Source: Saccharothrix sp. (GTDB taxonomy: Bacteria > Actinomycetota > Actinomycetes > Mycobacteriales > Pseudonocardiaceae). From it: DNA of 54,260 nt. The DNA is taken from assembly GCF_031180885.1 (NCBI RefSeq), contig NZ_JAPSLK010000056.1:1-54260 (forward strand), written 5' to 3'. This document shows, in pieces, positions 15,500 to 24,076 of the stretch (positions are counted from its first letter, which is position 1; each line of letters starts with the position of its first letter). The position numbers and the translations under genes were made by a program. The notes under the pieces are model-generated. The model saw nothing but the letters and a program-made list of their open reading frames with translations, did no database searches and was not told where the DNA came from.

Positions 15500-16864
15500 T
15501 CAGGGCTGAGACTGGCCCGTCAGCTCCCGCACCGCCTCCGCGAACGCCTGCCCCCGGTGCGCGTAATCCGTGAACATGTCCATCGACGCCGCCGCCGGCG
15601 CCAGCACCACCGCGTCCCCCGCCCGAGCCATCGACCGCGCGGCCCGCACGGCATCGCGCATGGTCGCGTCCTCCAACACCGCCACCGGCACGGAAGGCGC
15701 GTACTTCGCCAACGACGCCGCGATCACCTCGCGGTCCGCCCCGATCAACACCGCCCCCCGCAACCGGAACGCCTCGGCCCGCACCAACTCCTCGACCGAC
15801 GCGCCCTTCAACAACCCACCCGCGACCCACACCACACTCTCGTACGACCGCAACGACGCCGAAGCCGCGTGCGGGTTGGTCGCCTTCGAGTCGTTGACGT
15901 ACGTGACCCCGTCCGACACCGCCACGACCTCCGCCCGGTGCGCCCCCGGCCGAAAGTCGCGCAACCCCCGCCGCACCGCCTCCGCCGACACCCCGTGCGC
16001 CCGCGCCAAAGCCGCGGCGGCCAACGCGTCGGCCACCCCGGGCGGCCCGGCCGGGTGGACGTCCGACACCGAAGCCAGCACCGCATCCGGCCCGAACGCC
16101 CGGTCCACCAGGTTCCCGTCGACCACCCCGAGCTGCCCCTCCTCGGGCGCCCCCAGGGTGAACCCGACGTGCGCCGGAGAAGGCGAAGCCGAAAGCAGCT
16201 CGGCCACGTAAGGGTCGTCCACCCCGGCCACCGCCACGTCACCGGTCAGCACCTGCGCCTTGGCCTCGGCATACGCGGCGAACGAGCCGTGCCAGTCCAG
16301 GTGGTCCTCGGCCAGGTTCAGCAGCACCCCGGCCGCCGGCCGCACGGACGGCGACCAGTGGAGCTGGAAGCTCGACAGCTCCACCGCGAGCACCCGGTGC
16401 CCGGCCAGCAGGGCGTCCACCACCGGCAGCCCGACGTTCCCGCACGCCACCGCGTCGATCCCGGCCGCCCGCAGGACGGACTCCAGCATCCCCACGGTCG
16501 TCGTCTTGCCGTTGGTCCCGGTCACCGCGAGCCACGCCGGCGGGTCGGCCAGCTCCAGGCCCATCCGCCAGGCCAGCTCGACCTCGCCGATCACGTCCAG
16601 CCCCGCCGCCCGCGAGGCCACCAGCAGCGGGCTGTCCGGCCGCCACCCGGGCGAGGTCACCACCAGCTCCGCCGACGACGGCGGCGCGACCAGGCCCGGC
16701 ACCAGCGCGACACCCGGCAGCAACGGCTCCAGGGCGCTCAACCGGTCCGCGGAACCGTCGGTCACCGTCACCGACGCACCCGCCGCCAGCAGCGCCTCGG
16801 CGGCGGACCGGCCGGTCACGCCCGCACCGGCGACCAGGACGTCGCGACCGGCCAGGAACCCCAC
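15500..16864 (-). CDS. murD: UDP-N-acetylmuramoyl-L-alanine--D-glutamate ligase
   Basis: A 454-residue cytoplasmic Mur ligase adding D-Glu. It shows the N-terminal AGAGVTGRSAAE nucleotide-like loop, VTSPGWRP, the ATP loop GTNGKT at 116-121, LNLAEDHLDWHGSF, and the C-terminal VNDSKATNPHAASASL block typical of MurD. VVLAPAAASMDMFTDYAHRGQAF closes the protein. The GTG at 16864 lies one base after the mraY stop with a GGGGAG site. Relative to other MurD the length is normal. Confidence 0.97.
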   Translation of the reverse strand: MGFLAGRDVLVAGAGVTGRSAAEALLAAGASVTVTDGSADRLSALEPLLPGVALVPGLVAPPSSAELVVTSPGWRPDSPLLVASRAAGLDVIGEVELAWRMGLELADPPAWLAVTGTNGKTTTVGMLESVLRAAGIDAVACGNVGLPVVDALLAGHRVLAVELSSFQLHWSPSVRPAAGVLLNLAEDHLDWHGSFAAYAEAKAQVLTGDVAVAGVDDPYVAELLSASPSPAHVGFTLGAPEEGQLGVVDGNLVDRAFGPDAVLASVSDVHPAGPPGVADALAAAALARAHGVSAEAVRRGLRDFRPGAHRAEVVAVSDGVTYVNDSKATNPHAASASLRSYESVVWVAGGLLKGASVEELVRAEAFRLRGAVLIGADREVIAASLAKYAPSVPVAVLEDATMRDAVRAARSMARAGDAVVLAPAAASMDMFTDYAHRGQAFAEAVRELTGQSQP

Positions 16865-16865
16865 G

Positions 16866-17954
16866 TCAGCTCCCCGCCGCGGTGAGCCACTCGCTGTAGA
16901 ACAGGCCCAGGCCCAACATGCAGCACATGCCCGCCATCAGCCAGAACCGGATGATGACCGTGGTCTCCGCCCACCCGGCGAGTTCGAAGTGGTGGTGGAA
17001 CGGCGCCATCCGGAACAACCGCCGCCGCGACGTCCGGAACACCGCGACCTGCAGCACCACCGACAGCGCCTCGACCACGAAGATGCCGCCGATCACGACC
17101 ATCAGCAGCTCGGTGCGGGTCGCGATGGACAGACCCGCGACCAGGCCGCCCAGCGCCAGCGAACCCGTGTCACCCATGAAGATCTTGGCCGGCGCCGCGT
17201 TCCACCACAGGAAGCCGATGCAGCCCGCCATCGCGGCGGCGGCCACCAGCGCCAGGTCCAGCGGGTCGCGCACCTCGTAGCAGCCCGCCACCAGCAGGTT
17301 GGAGCAGTTGTAGCGGAACTGCCAGAAGCTGATCACCACGTACGTGCCGAGCACCATCGCGGACGTGCCGCCCGCGAGGCCGTCGAGGCCGTCGGTGAGG
17401 TTGACCGCGTTGGACCACGCGGAGATCGCCGCGTAGCAGAACACCACGAACCCGACCACGCCGAACGACACCACCGCGATGTCGCGCACGAACGACAGGT
17501 TCACCGACGCCGGCGTCAGGCCGTCCTTGTTCGGGAACTGCATGACCAGGACCGCGAAGATGATCGTGGCGACGAACTGGCCGACCAGCTTGGCGGTCTT
17601 GTTCAGGCCCAGGTTGCGCTGCTTGCGGATCTTGATGAAGTCGTCGAGGAAGCCGACGATGCCCAGCGACGTGGTCAGCATGAGCACGAGTAGGCCGGAC
17701 GCGCTGGGCGTCTGCTCCGCCGCCGACGCCGACATCGAGTTCACCAGGTGCGCGCCGAGGTAACCCGCCCACATCGCGACCAGGATGGCCACACCGCCCA
17801 TCGTGGGCGTGCCGCGCTTGGTCTTGTGGGACTGGGGGCCCTCTTCGCGGATCTCCTGGCCGAAGCCCTGCCGGGAGAAGATCTTGATCAGGTACGGCGT
17901 CAGCATGATCGACGCGATCAGCGCGATGGCCGCCGCGATGAGGATGCTCTTCAC
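16866..17954 (-). CDS. mraY: phospho-N-acetylmuramoyl-pentapeptide transferase (lipid I synthase)
   Basis: A 362-residue membrane protein with about ten spans that transfers phospho-MurNAc-pentapeptide to undecaprenyl phosphate. Signatures are SHKTKRGTPTMGG (about 45-57), the LGIVGFLDDFIKI Asp-Asp pair, AVNLTDGLDGLAGG, FMGDTGSLALGG and the APFHHHFELAGWAETTVIIRFW histidine motif. The GTG at 17954 overlaps the murF stop as GTGA; the frame is open upstream but into murF. Confidence 0.97.
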   Translation of the reverse strand: MKSILIAAAIALIASIMLTPYLIKIFSRQGFGQEIREEGPQSHKTKRGTPTMGGVAILVAMWAGYLGAHLVNSMSASAAEQTPSASGLLVLMLTTSLGIVGFLDDFIKIRKQRNLGLNKTAKLVGQFVATIIFAVLVMQFPNKDGLTPASVNLSFVRDIAVVSFGVVGFVVFCYAAISAWSNAVNLTDGLDGLAGGTSAMVLGTYVVISFWQFRYNCSNLLVAGCYEVRDPLDLALVAAAAMAGCIGFLWWNAAPAKIFMGDTGSLALGGLVAGLSIATRTELLMVVIGGIFVVEALSVVLQVAVFRTSRRRLFRMAPFHHHFELAGWAETTVIIRFWLMAGMCCMLGLGLFYSEWLTAAGS

Positions 17955-19414
17955 TTGCTGACCGCCTCCAGGAGGGCCTCGGCAACCCGCCACAGGCCGT
18001 ATGAGTTGGATGCCTTCACCAGCACGACGTCACCCGGACGCACCTGGTCGCGCAGCAGCTCCACGGCCGCCGCCACATCGGGCACCAATACCGCTTCTTC
18101 GCCCCATGATCCTTCCAGGTGCGCACCCTGGTGCATCGGGCGGGCTTGGTCCCCGACGACGACCAGCTTGTTGATGTCCAGGCGCACGGCGAGCCTGCCG
18201 ATCTCGTCGTGCGCGCGGACGTGGTCTTCGCCCAGCTCGGCCATGGGGCCCAGGACGGCCCAACTGCGCCGGGCGGGGTTGGTGGCCCGCGAGATGGTGG
18301 CGAGCGACTTGAGCGCCGCGCGCACCGACTCCGGGTTGGCGTTGTAGGCGTCGTTGACGATCGTCACACCGTCAGGACGTTCGGTGACCGCCATGCGATG
18401 CGCGGAAACCCGTTCGGCTTGCCCCAGGGCTTCGGCGACCTGCTCGTGGGTCGCGCCCAGGCGCAGGGCGATCGCGGCGGCGGTGAGCGCGTTGCCGACC
18501 TGGTGGGGTCCGTGCACCGCGAGCCGCACGCGGATTTCCCCCTGCTGGGTGACCAGGGTGAACGCGGCCCGGGCCTGCGCGTCCAGCTCGACGTCGACGG
18601 CACGGACGTGGGCGTCCGGGTGCTCGCCGACCAGGAAGACCTCGGCCCTGGTCCGCGCGGCCATGCCGGCGACCAGCGGGTCGTCGGCGTTGAGCACCGC
18701 GATCCCGTCGACCGGGAGCGCCTCGACCAGCTCGCCCTTGGCCTGCGCGATCCCCTCGCGCGAGCCGAACTCGCCGAGGTGGGCGCTGCCGACGTTGAGC
18801 ACGGCACCGACCTTCGGCGGCGCCACCTCGCACAGCGCCGCGATGTGCCCGCGACCCCGGGCGGACAGCTCCAGCACCAGGAACCGGGTCGACTCGTCGG
18901 CGCGCAGGACCGTCCACGGGTGCCCGAGTTCGTTGTTGAACGACCCGGGCGGCGCGATGGTCGGCCCCAGCGGGGTCAGCACCTGCGAGATCAGGTCCTT
19001 GGTGGAGGTCTTGCCGGACGAGCCCGTGACGCCGATCACAGTCAGGTCCGGCAGCCGGTCGACGACGTACCGGGCCAACTTCGCCAGCGCCGCCAGCACC
19101 GCCGCCCCCGCGCCGTCCTTGTCCCCGGACAACACATAGGCGTTCCCGTGCCCGCGCTCCACCGGAGCCGCCACGACCGTCGGAACCCCGTCCACCGGAC
19201 GACCCGCCAGCACGCCCGCCGCGCCCTGCTCGATCGCCTTGGCCGCGAAGTCGTGACCGTCGACCCGTTCGCCGGGCAGCGCAAGGAACAGCCCGCCGGG
19301 CGTGATCTTGCGGGTGTCGAACTCGACGGTGCCGGTGACCACCGGCGTCCCGTCGGTGCCGTGCAGGGTGCCGCCGACCGCGTCGGCGATCTCGGCCAGG
19401 CTGAGCGGGATCAC
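17951..19414 (-). CDS. murF: UDP-N-acetylmuramoyl-tripeptide--D-alanyl-D-alanine ligase
   Basis: A 487-residue cytoplasmic Mur ligase that adds D-Ala-D-Ala. The ATP loop is GSSGKTSTKD (about residue 130); further blocks are PGSFNNELGHPWTVL, LNVGSAHLGEFGSREGIAQAKGEL, LNADDPLVAGM and the C-terminal VNDAYNANPESVRAALK and VLGPMAELG. It starts with GTG at 19414, overlapping the murE stop, and its own stop overlaps mraY. It is slightly longer than E. coli MurF (452 residues), as is usual in actinobacteria. Confidence 0.97.
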   Translation of the reverse strand: MIPLSLAEIADAVGGTLHGTDGTPVVTGTVEFDTRKITPGGLFLALPGERVDGHDFAAKAIEQGAAGVLAGRPVDGVPTVVAAPVERGHGNAYVLSGDKDGAGAAVLAALAKLARYVVDRLPDLTVIGVTGSSGKTSTKDLISQVLTPLGPTIAPPGSFNNELGHPWTVLRADESTRFLVLELSARGRGHIAALCEVAPPKVGAVLNVGSAHLGEFGSREGIAQAKGELVEALPVDGIAVLNADDPLVAGMAARTRAEVFLVGEHPDAHVRAVDVELDAQARAAFTLVTQQGEIRVRLAVHGPHQVGNALTAAAIALRLGATHEQVAEALGQAERVSAHRMAVTERPDGVTIVNDAYNANPESVRAALKSLATISRATNPARRSWAVLGPMAELGEDHVRAHDEIGRLAVRLDINKLVVVGDQARPMHQGAHLEGSWGEEAVLVPDVAAAVELLRDQVRPGDVVLVKASNSYGLWRVAEALLEAVSK

Positions 19415-20940
19415 CGGCGGACCTCTCTGATCGCGTGCGCGAGTGTGTCGGCGTCGGAGAACGGGTGCACGACGCCCGCCACCTCCTGCCCGGTCTCGTG
19501 CCCCTTGCCCGCGACCACGACCACGTCACCGGGCCGGGCGAGGTTCACCGCGTGCTCGATCGCCGCACGCCGGTCGCCGATCTCCAGCACCTGGCCCCGG
19601 TCCTCGTCGGGCACGTTCAGCGCGCCCGCCAGCATCGCGGCCCGGATCGCGGCCGGGTCCTCGCTGCGCGGGTTGTCGTCGGTGACGATCAGCACGTCAC
19701 TGCGCCGAGCCGCCTCCTCGCCCATCAACGGCCGCTTGGCGGTGTCCCGGTCGCCGCCACAGCCCAGCACCGTGATGATCCGACCGGTCGCCCGGGCGCG
19801 CACGGCGGCCAGCGCGAGCGCCACGGCCTGCGGCTTGTGCGAGTAGTCGACGACGGCCGTGAAGTCCTGGCCCTCGTCCACCCGCTGCATCCGCCCCGGC
19901 ACCTGCACGTCGGCCAGCCCGCGCCGGATCGACTCGACGTCGACCCCTTGGAGGTGCAGCAACGCCGTGGCCAGCAGCGCGTTGGCGACGTTGAACTCAC
20001 CCGGCAGCCGCAACTCGACCTCGAACACCAGGCCGTCCGGCCCGTGCGCGGTGAACCGCTGCTCACCGGTCGCGGACACGCTGATGTCCGAGGCCGTCCA
20101 GTCGGCGTCCCCGGTGGTCGCGACGGTGACAGTGCCTGGCTTGACCAGCCGACGCCCCCACTCCCCGTCCACGCACACGACCTCGCGGCGGGCGCGGCCG
20201 TCGAACAGCAGCGCCTTGGTCTGGAAGTAGTCCTCCATGTCCGGGTGGAAGTCGAGGTGGTCCTGCGACAGGTTGGTGAACGCGGCCACCGCGAACCCGA
20301 CCCCGCCGACCCGGCCCAGCCGCAACGCGTGGCTGGAGACCTCCATCGTCACGTCCGTGACCCCGCGCTCGGCCATGACCGCGAGCAGCGCGTGCAGGTC
20401 GGGCGCTTCGGGCGTGGTGAGGGCGCTGTCCAGCCGCTCACCCGCGATGCGCGTCTCGACCGTGCCGATCAGCCCGGTGGTGCGCCCGGCGGCGCGCAGC
20501 GCGGACTCGACCATGTAGCTCGTCGTGGTCTTGCCCGAGGTGCCGGTGATCCCCCACACGGCGACCTTCGTCGCGGGCTCGCCGTAGACCCGCGCGGCCA
20601 GCGTCCCGAGGACTTCACGCGGGTTCGGGTGCACCAACACCGGAACGTCCCGCACCTTCGCCGCACCGGCCTCGTCGGTCAACACCGCCGCGGCCCCCCG
20701 GGCCACGGCTTGCTCGGCGAAGTCCGCACCGTGCGCCCGAGCCCCGGGCAACGCGGCGAACAGGTCACCGGCCCGGACGTGCTGGGCGCGCAACGTCACC
20801 CCGGAAACGGCGGTGTGCGCGCGATCGGGCGCGGTGAGGTGCGCGTCCACGGTCGAAGCGAGTTCGGACACGGCGACGGGCTGGACGCGGGAAGGGCGAG
20901 GCGGGGCGGTCGCGACCTTGCCCTCAAGCTTGGCAGGCAC
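19411..20940 (-). CDS. murE: UDP-MurNAc-L-Ala-D-Glu--meso-diaminopimelate ligase
   Basis: A 509-residue cytoplasmic Mur ligase. The ATP loop GTSGKT is at 133-138. The TTPEAPDLHALLAVMAERGVTDVTMEVSSHAL region binds the substrate, and the DNPR motif (DDNPRSEDP, about residue 417) is the signature for meso-DAP rather than Lys as the third residue. The start is uncertain: GTG at 20940 is preferred because TAGCCT lies seven bases upstream, with a GTGAAC box 16 bases before it, which fits a leaderless promoter. An in-frame start at 20997 would add 19 residues. The gap before it toward ftsI is filled by repeats. Confidence 0.94.
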   Translation of the reverse strand: MPAKLEGKVATAPPRPSRVQPVAVSELASTVDAHLTAPDRAHTAVSGVTLRAQHVRAGDLFAALPGARAHGADFAEQAVARGAAAVLTDEAGAAKVRDVPVLVHPNPREVLGTLAARVYGEPATKVAVWGITGTSGKTTTSYMVESALRAAGRTTGLIGTVETRIAGERLDSALTTPEAPDLHALLAVMAERGVTDVTMEVSSHALRLGRVGGVGFAVAAFTNLSQDHLDFHPDMEDYFQTKALLFDGRARREVVCVDGEWGRRLVKPGTVTVATTGDADWTASDISVSATGEQRFTAHGPDGLVFEVELRLPGEFNVANALLATALLHLQGVDVESIRRGLADVQVPGRMQRVDEGQDFTAVVDYSHKPQAVALALAAVRARATGRIITVLGCGGDRDTAKRPLMGEEAARRSDVLIVTDDNPRSEDPAAIRAAMLAGALNVPDEDRGQVLEIGDRRAAIEHAVNLARPGDVVVVAGKGHETGQEVAGVVHPFSDADTLAHAIREVRR

Positions 20941-21065
20941 GCGCGGAAGGCTACCGGCGCACGGAGAGTGTTCACCCACCACGTCCACTGCGGACACGAA
21001 AACCTTTCAGTGCCAGCCAAAACACCCCCACCGCACAGCGCTGCCGCTTTTGCGCCGCAGGCGCT

Positions 21066-21246
21066 CCCAGGGGCTTGCCAAGCCACAGGAAGGGGCCTCG
21101 GTTCGTCCCCCGTGCGGCCTGGGCGCAGCCCAACCACGCTCCGGCCCTTTCCGCAACCACGCTTCACCGGTTGCGGAAAGGGCCGGAGCGTGGTTGCCTC
21201 CGGCAGGCCGCACGGGGGACGAACCGACGCCCTTCCACCCCCTGGG
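21066..21246. repeat. very large inverted repeat (about 180 nt) between ftsI and murE
   Basis: Nested perfect arms pair as follows: 21131-21158 with 21169-21196 (28 bp, ten-base loop); 21100-21121 with 21204-21225 (22 bp); 21088-21094 with 21230-21236 (7 bp); and 21066-21073 with 21239-21246 (8 bp). Small internal loops separate them. Almost the whole segment can fold into one hairpin or extrude as a cruciform. It is far longer than a normal terminator. Confidence 0.95.
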
Positions 21247-21296
21247 GGTCTCCAGGCCCGCTTTTCTCTTGAGAGCGCCAGCGAGTCCGCTTGAGA

Positions 21297-21366
21297 GCGC
21301 GAAGCGCGTTCCTTCCCAAGCAACGCGAAGCGCTTTCCTCCCCAGCAGCGCGAAGCGCGTTGCGCA
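21297..21366. repeat. 25-26-bp direct repeats with GCGAAGCGC core
   Basis: The core GCGAAGCGC occurs at 21299, 21325 and 21350, in units of 26 and 25 bp that share the pattern CGCGAAGCGC, GTT or TTT, then CCTCCCCAGCA. The core itself is a short hairpin (GCG-AA-GCGC). The units lie directly downstream of the ftsI stop at 21426. Confidence 0.85.
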
Positions 21367-21425
21367 TAAACCTGCACATTTCCAGTCGAGTGCCGCTAAA
21401 AATGCGCTAACCCCTTAGCGCCTGC

Positions 21426-23324
21426 TCAGAGAACCAGCTGGACCACGGGCGCCTGCTCCGCCGACATCGGCACCTGGTACCGCTGCGCCAGGTAGGACGC
21501 AATGTCGTGGAACAAAGGTGCCGCCGACCCGCTGTACTGGCCACCCCCACTCGGCGCGTCCAGCATGATACCCACCACATAACGCGGGTTGTCCGCCGGG
21601 AAAATCCCCGCGAAAGTGATCCAGTACGAACTCTGGCTGTAGCAACTGCACTTCGGGTCGACCTGCTGCGCGGTCCCCGTCTTCCCGGAAACCTGGTACC
21701 CCGGCAAAGCGGCCGACGGCCCGGTCCCGGTCTGCCCCGGCGCTTTCTGCACCACCGCGCGGAACATGTCCCGAACCGTCTTCGCGGTTTGCGGGGAAAC
21801 CACCCGCACCTCTTCCGGGCGCTCGACTTCCTTCCGAGCGCCGTTCTGGTCCACCTCCGCCCGGATGATCCTCGGCGGAATCCGGACGCCGTCGTTGGCG
21901 ATGGCCTGGTACATGCCGGTCATCTGCAACAGCGTCATGTTCAGGCCCTGGCCGATGGGCAGGTTGCCGAACGTCGAGCCGGACCACTGGTTGCGCGGCG
22001 GCACCGAGCCCGATTCCTCGCCCGGCAGGCCGGACTGGGTCCGCTTGCCCAGGCCGAACTTGCGCAGCATGTCCGCGTACCGGTCCTCGCCGATCTTCTG
22101 CGCCGCCATCAGCGTGCCGACGTTGGAGGACTTCGCGAACACGCCGGTGAACGTCATGTCCTGCGTCGGGTGGAACACCGAGTCCTTGATCACCCGGTCG
22201 GCGACCTTGATCGTGTAGTCGACGGTCAGCACGCTGTCCGGCTGGTAGATGCCGTCCTCGATGGCCGTCGCCGCCGTCACGATCTTGTTCACCGACCCCG
22301 GCTCGAACACCGACGACACGGCCGTGTTGCGCAGCTGGTCCTCGGAGGCCTTGCCGAAGTCGTTGGGGTCGAACGTCTTGTCGTTGGCCATGGCCAGGAT
22401 CTCGCCGGTGCGCGAGTCGAGCACCACCGCCGACCCGGACTTCGCGCCGGACTTGGCCGTGTAGTCGGTGACCATGCGCTGCAACGCGTACTGCGTGTCG
22501 ACGTCCAGCGTCAGTTCCAGGCTCCGGCCCGGCACGGCCGCCGCCAGCTCGCGCGACCGGTCGGGGCCGGGGATCACCACGTTGTTGTTGCCCTGCATGG
22601 TGTCCACGACCCGGCGGCCCATGCGGCCGGCGAGGACGTTGTCCTGCGAGTTCTCCAGGCCCAGGACGCCGTGCGTGGCGGGCGGTTCCTGGTCCTCCCG
22701 CCAGTTCGCCGCGCCGATGATGTTCGACGCCAGCTCGCCGTTGGGGTACACGCGGACCGCGCGGTACTCCTGGCCGATGTCGGCGTACTTCTCGGTGATC
22801 GTCGCCGCCTTCGCCGGGTCGATGTTGTCGACCAGCTCGACGTAGGTGATGTCCTTGGTGATCAGCGAGTACATCGTCTGCTCGTCGGTCTTCTGGCCGT
22901 TGACCTCGGTGCCGAGCGTGTCCTGGATGAACTTCGCGACCTCGCGCGCCCAGTCCTCGTAGCTGCCGATGTCGGGGTCGGCCTCCTGCGCCTTGACCCA
23001 CTTCTCCCGGGTCAGCTGCGGCACGGCGTAGAGCTGGCGGGCCTCGACGCTGAACGCGAGCTGGTTGCCGTTGCGGTCGGTGATCGCGCCGCGCGCCGCC
23101 GGGACGTCGATGGGCGTGGCCCGCTGCTTCTGGGCCTGCTCGGACAGGGCTTCCGCCTGGAAACCCTGCACCTGCACGAGCTTCAACCCGGCCAGCACCA
23201 GCGCGCCGACCAGCAGCAGCCGGCCGACGGCGATGCGGACCCGGCTGTTGCCGCCCCGCCGCCGCTTGGGCGCGCGGACCTGCAACGGCCGCCTGGTGGG
23301 CCTCCCCCTGGTGGGCCCTGGCAT
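21426..23324 (-). CDS. ftsI: septal peptidoglycan transpeptidase FtsI (class B PBP)
   Basis: A 632-residue bitopic PBP. The N-terminus is cytoplasmic and Arg-rich, with a single membrane span at about 31-52. A PBP dimer domain (ARGAITDRNGNQLA) is followed by the transpeptidase: SxxK at S344-K347 (GSVNK), SSN at 399-401 and KTG at 548-550. It crosslinks septal wall together with FtsW. The start is either ATG at 23324 or the adjacent GTG at 23327; the ftsL stop lies between them (GTGATG), so translation is coupled either way. The C-terminal CSCYSQS insert with paired Cys is also seen in other actinobacterial PBPs. Confidence 0.96.
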   Translation of the reverse strand: MPGPTRGRPTRRPLQVRAPKRRRGGNSRVRIAVGRLLLVGALVLAGLKLVQVQGFQAEALSEQAQKQRATPIDVPAARGAITDRNGNQLAFSVEARQLYAVPQLTREKWVKAQEADPDIGSYEDWAREVAKFIQDTLGTEVNGQKTDEQTMYSLITKDITYVELVDNIDPAKAATITEKYADIGQEYRAVRVYPNGELASNIIGAANWREDQEPPATHGVLGLENSQDNVLAGRMGRRVVDTMQGNNNVVIPGPDRSRELAAAVPGRSLELTLDVDTQYALQRMVTDYTAKSGAKSGSAVVLDSRTGEILAMANDKTFDPNDFGKASEDQLRNTAVSSVFEPGSVNKIVTAATAIEDGIYQPDSVLTVDYTIKVADRVIKDSVFHPTQDMTFTGVFAKSSNVGTLMAAQKIGEDRYADMLRKFGLGKRTQSGLPGEESGSVPPRNQWSGSTFGNLPIGQGLNMTLLQMTGMYQAIANDGVRIPPRIIRAEVDQNGARKEVERPEEVRVVSPQTAKTVRDMFRAVVQKAPGQTGTGPSAALPGYQVSGKTGTAQQVDPKCSCYSQSSYWITFAGIFPADNPRYVVGIMLDAPSGGGQYSGSAAPLFHDIASYLAQRYQVPMSAEQAPVVQLVL

Positions 23325-24076
23325 CACTGACCTCCGGGCACCTGCTGTGCGGGCGGTTGCTGTGCGTTCGGGTCGACCGGCTGCTGCCCGTTCGGATTCA
23401 CCGGCGGTTGGGCGTTCGGGTCGGCCGGTGGCTGTTGCGCGTGGGGATCCGGCTGCGCGGGCGGCTGGGCGTTCGGATCAGCCGGCGGTGGGGCGTTCGG
23501 ATCGGCGGGCGGCTGTTGAGCGTTGGGGTCCGCCGGCGGCTGCTGGGCGTTCGGGTCCGGCGGCGCGGGCGTCGAGGTGGCCGGCGGCGCGGGAGCCTGC
23601 GCGGCCGAGGGCTTGCCGTGGACCTCGATCGTCCCGTCCGGCAACTGCCGCAACCGCGCCGGGTCCTGCACCGGCACCAACCCCAACCGCGCCGCGGCCT
23701 CCGCGAGCTGCCGCGGCGACTCGGCCAGCGCCACCTCCCGGCGCAGCTGCTCGACCTGCCGCGCCAACCGCTTCTCCTCCGCCCGCGCGTCCTGCAAGCG
23801 GTACGAGTCGGCGGTCGCCTGGGTGGACAGCCACATGATCGCGGCGATCCCGACCCCCAGCACGACCATCACCATCACCACGAACGGAGCCCGCGGCGCG
23901 GCCACCGGCTGGCGGGTGACGGCGGTGCCGCGGGACGCGCGCGTCCGCTGCTCGCGGCGGGCGTAGGCGCGCTCGGCCGCCGCCGAACGCGAACGGGTGG
24001 GCACCGAGCGCAGGGCGCGCTCGCGCGGCGTGCCGGGGGTGGACGGCACGCCGTTGGCCCGGGCCGGAGCGGTCAT
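23324..24076 (-). CDS. ftsL: FtsL-like septum protein with long proline-rich repeat tail
   Basis: A 250-residue bitopic protein. The cytoplasmic part (1-65) is basic, a single membrane helix lies at about 66-87, and a short extracytoplasmic coiled coil (about 92-120: DARAEEKRLARQVEQLRREV) carries the FtsL/FtsB features, including RLGLVPVQDPARL. After about residue 150 the protein becomes a run of at least eight imperfect PADPNAQQP-type units rich in Pro, Ala, Gln and Asn. Typical FtsL proteins stop near the coiled coil. The ATG overlaps the rsmH stop as ATGA and the stop touches ftsI. The position fixes the identity better than the sequence. Confidence 0.9.
   Translation of the reverse strand: MTAPARANGVPSTPGTPRERALRSVPTRSRSAAAERAYARREQRTRASRGTAVTRQPVAAPRAPFVVMVMVVLGVGIAAIMWLSTQATADSYRLQDARAEEKRLARQVEQLRREVALAESPRQLAEAAARLGLVPVQDPARLRQLPDGTIEVHGKPSAAQAPAPPATSTPAPPDPNAQQPPADPNAQQPPADPNAPPPADPNAQPPAQPDPHAQQPPADPNAQPPVNPNGQQPVDPNAQQPPAQQVPGGQ

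Larger units (their letters stand above)
20941..21425. other. 485-bp repeat-filled gap between ftsI and murE
   Basis: No gene is called. The gap contains a very large inverted repeat (21066-21246), a set of GCGAAGCGC direct repeats (21299-21358) and the likely murE promoter near 20940-20975. Open frames across it read as the kind of spurious SAKRV/ALRA-rich peptides expected from GCGAAGCGCG repeats. Transcripts from ftsI would have to cross the giant hairpin to reach murE. Confidence 0.7.

Noticed and set aside
15110..15509. Possible small proteins starting just after promoter copy A
   Set aside because: The frame after the shared GGGGGCCGGAGGCC block differs from that of copy B, and the peptides are repeat-encoded; no support for coding.
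21297..21366. CRISPR array
   Set aside because: Units are only 25-26 bp with near-identical whole units, no distinct spacers, and no cas genes.
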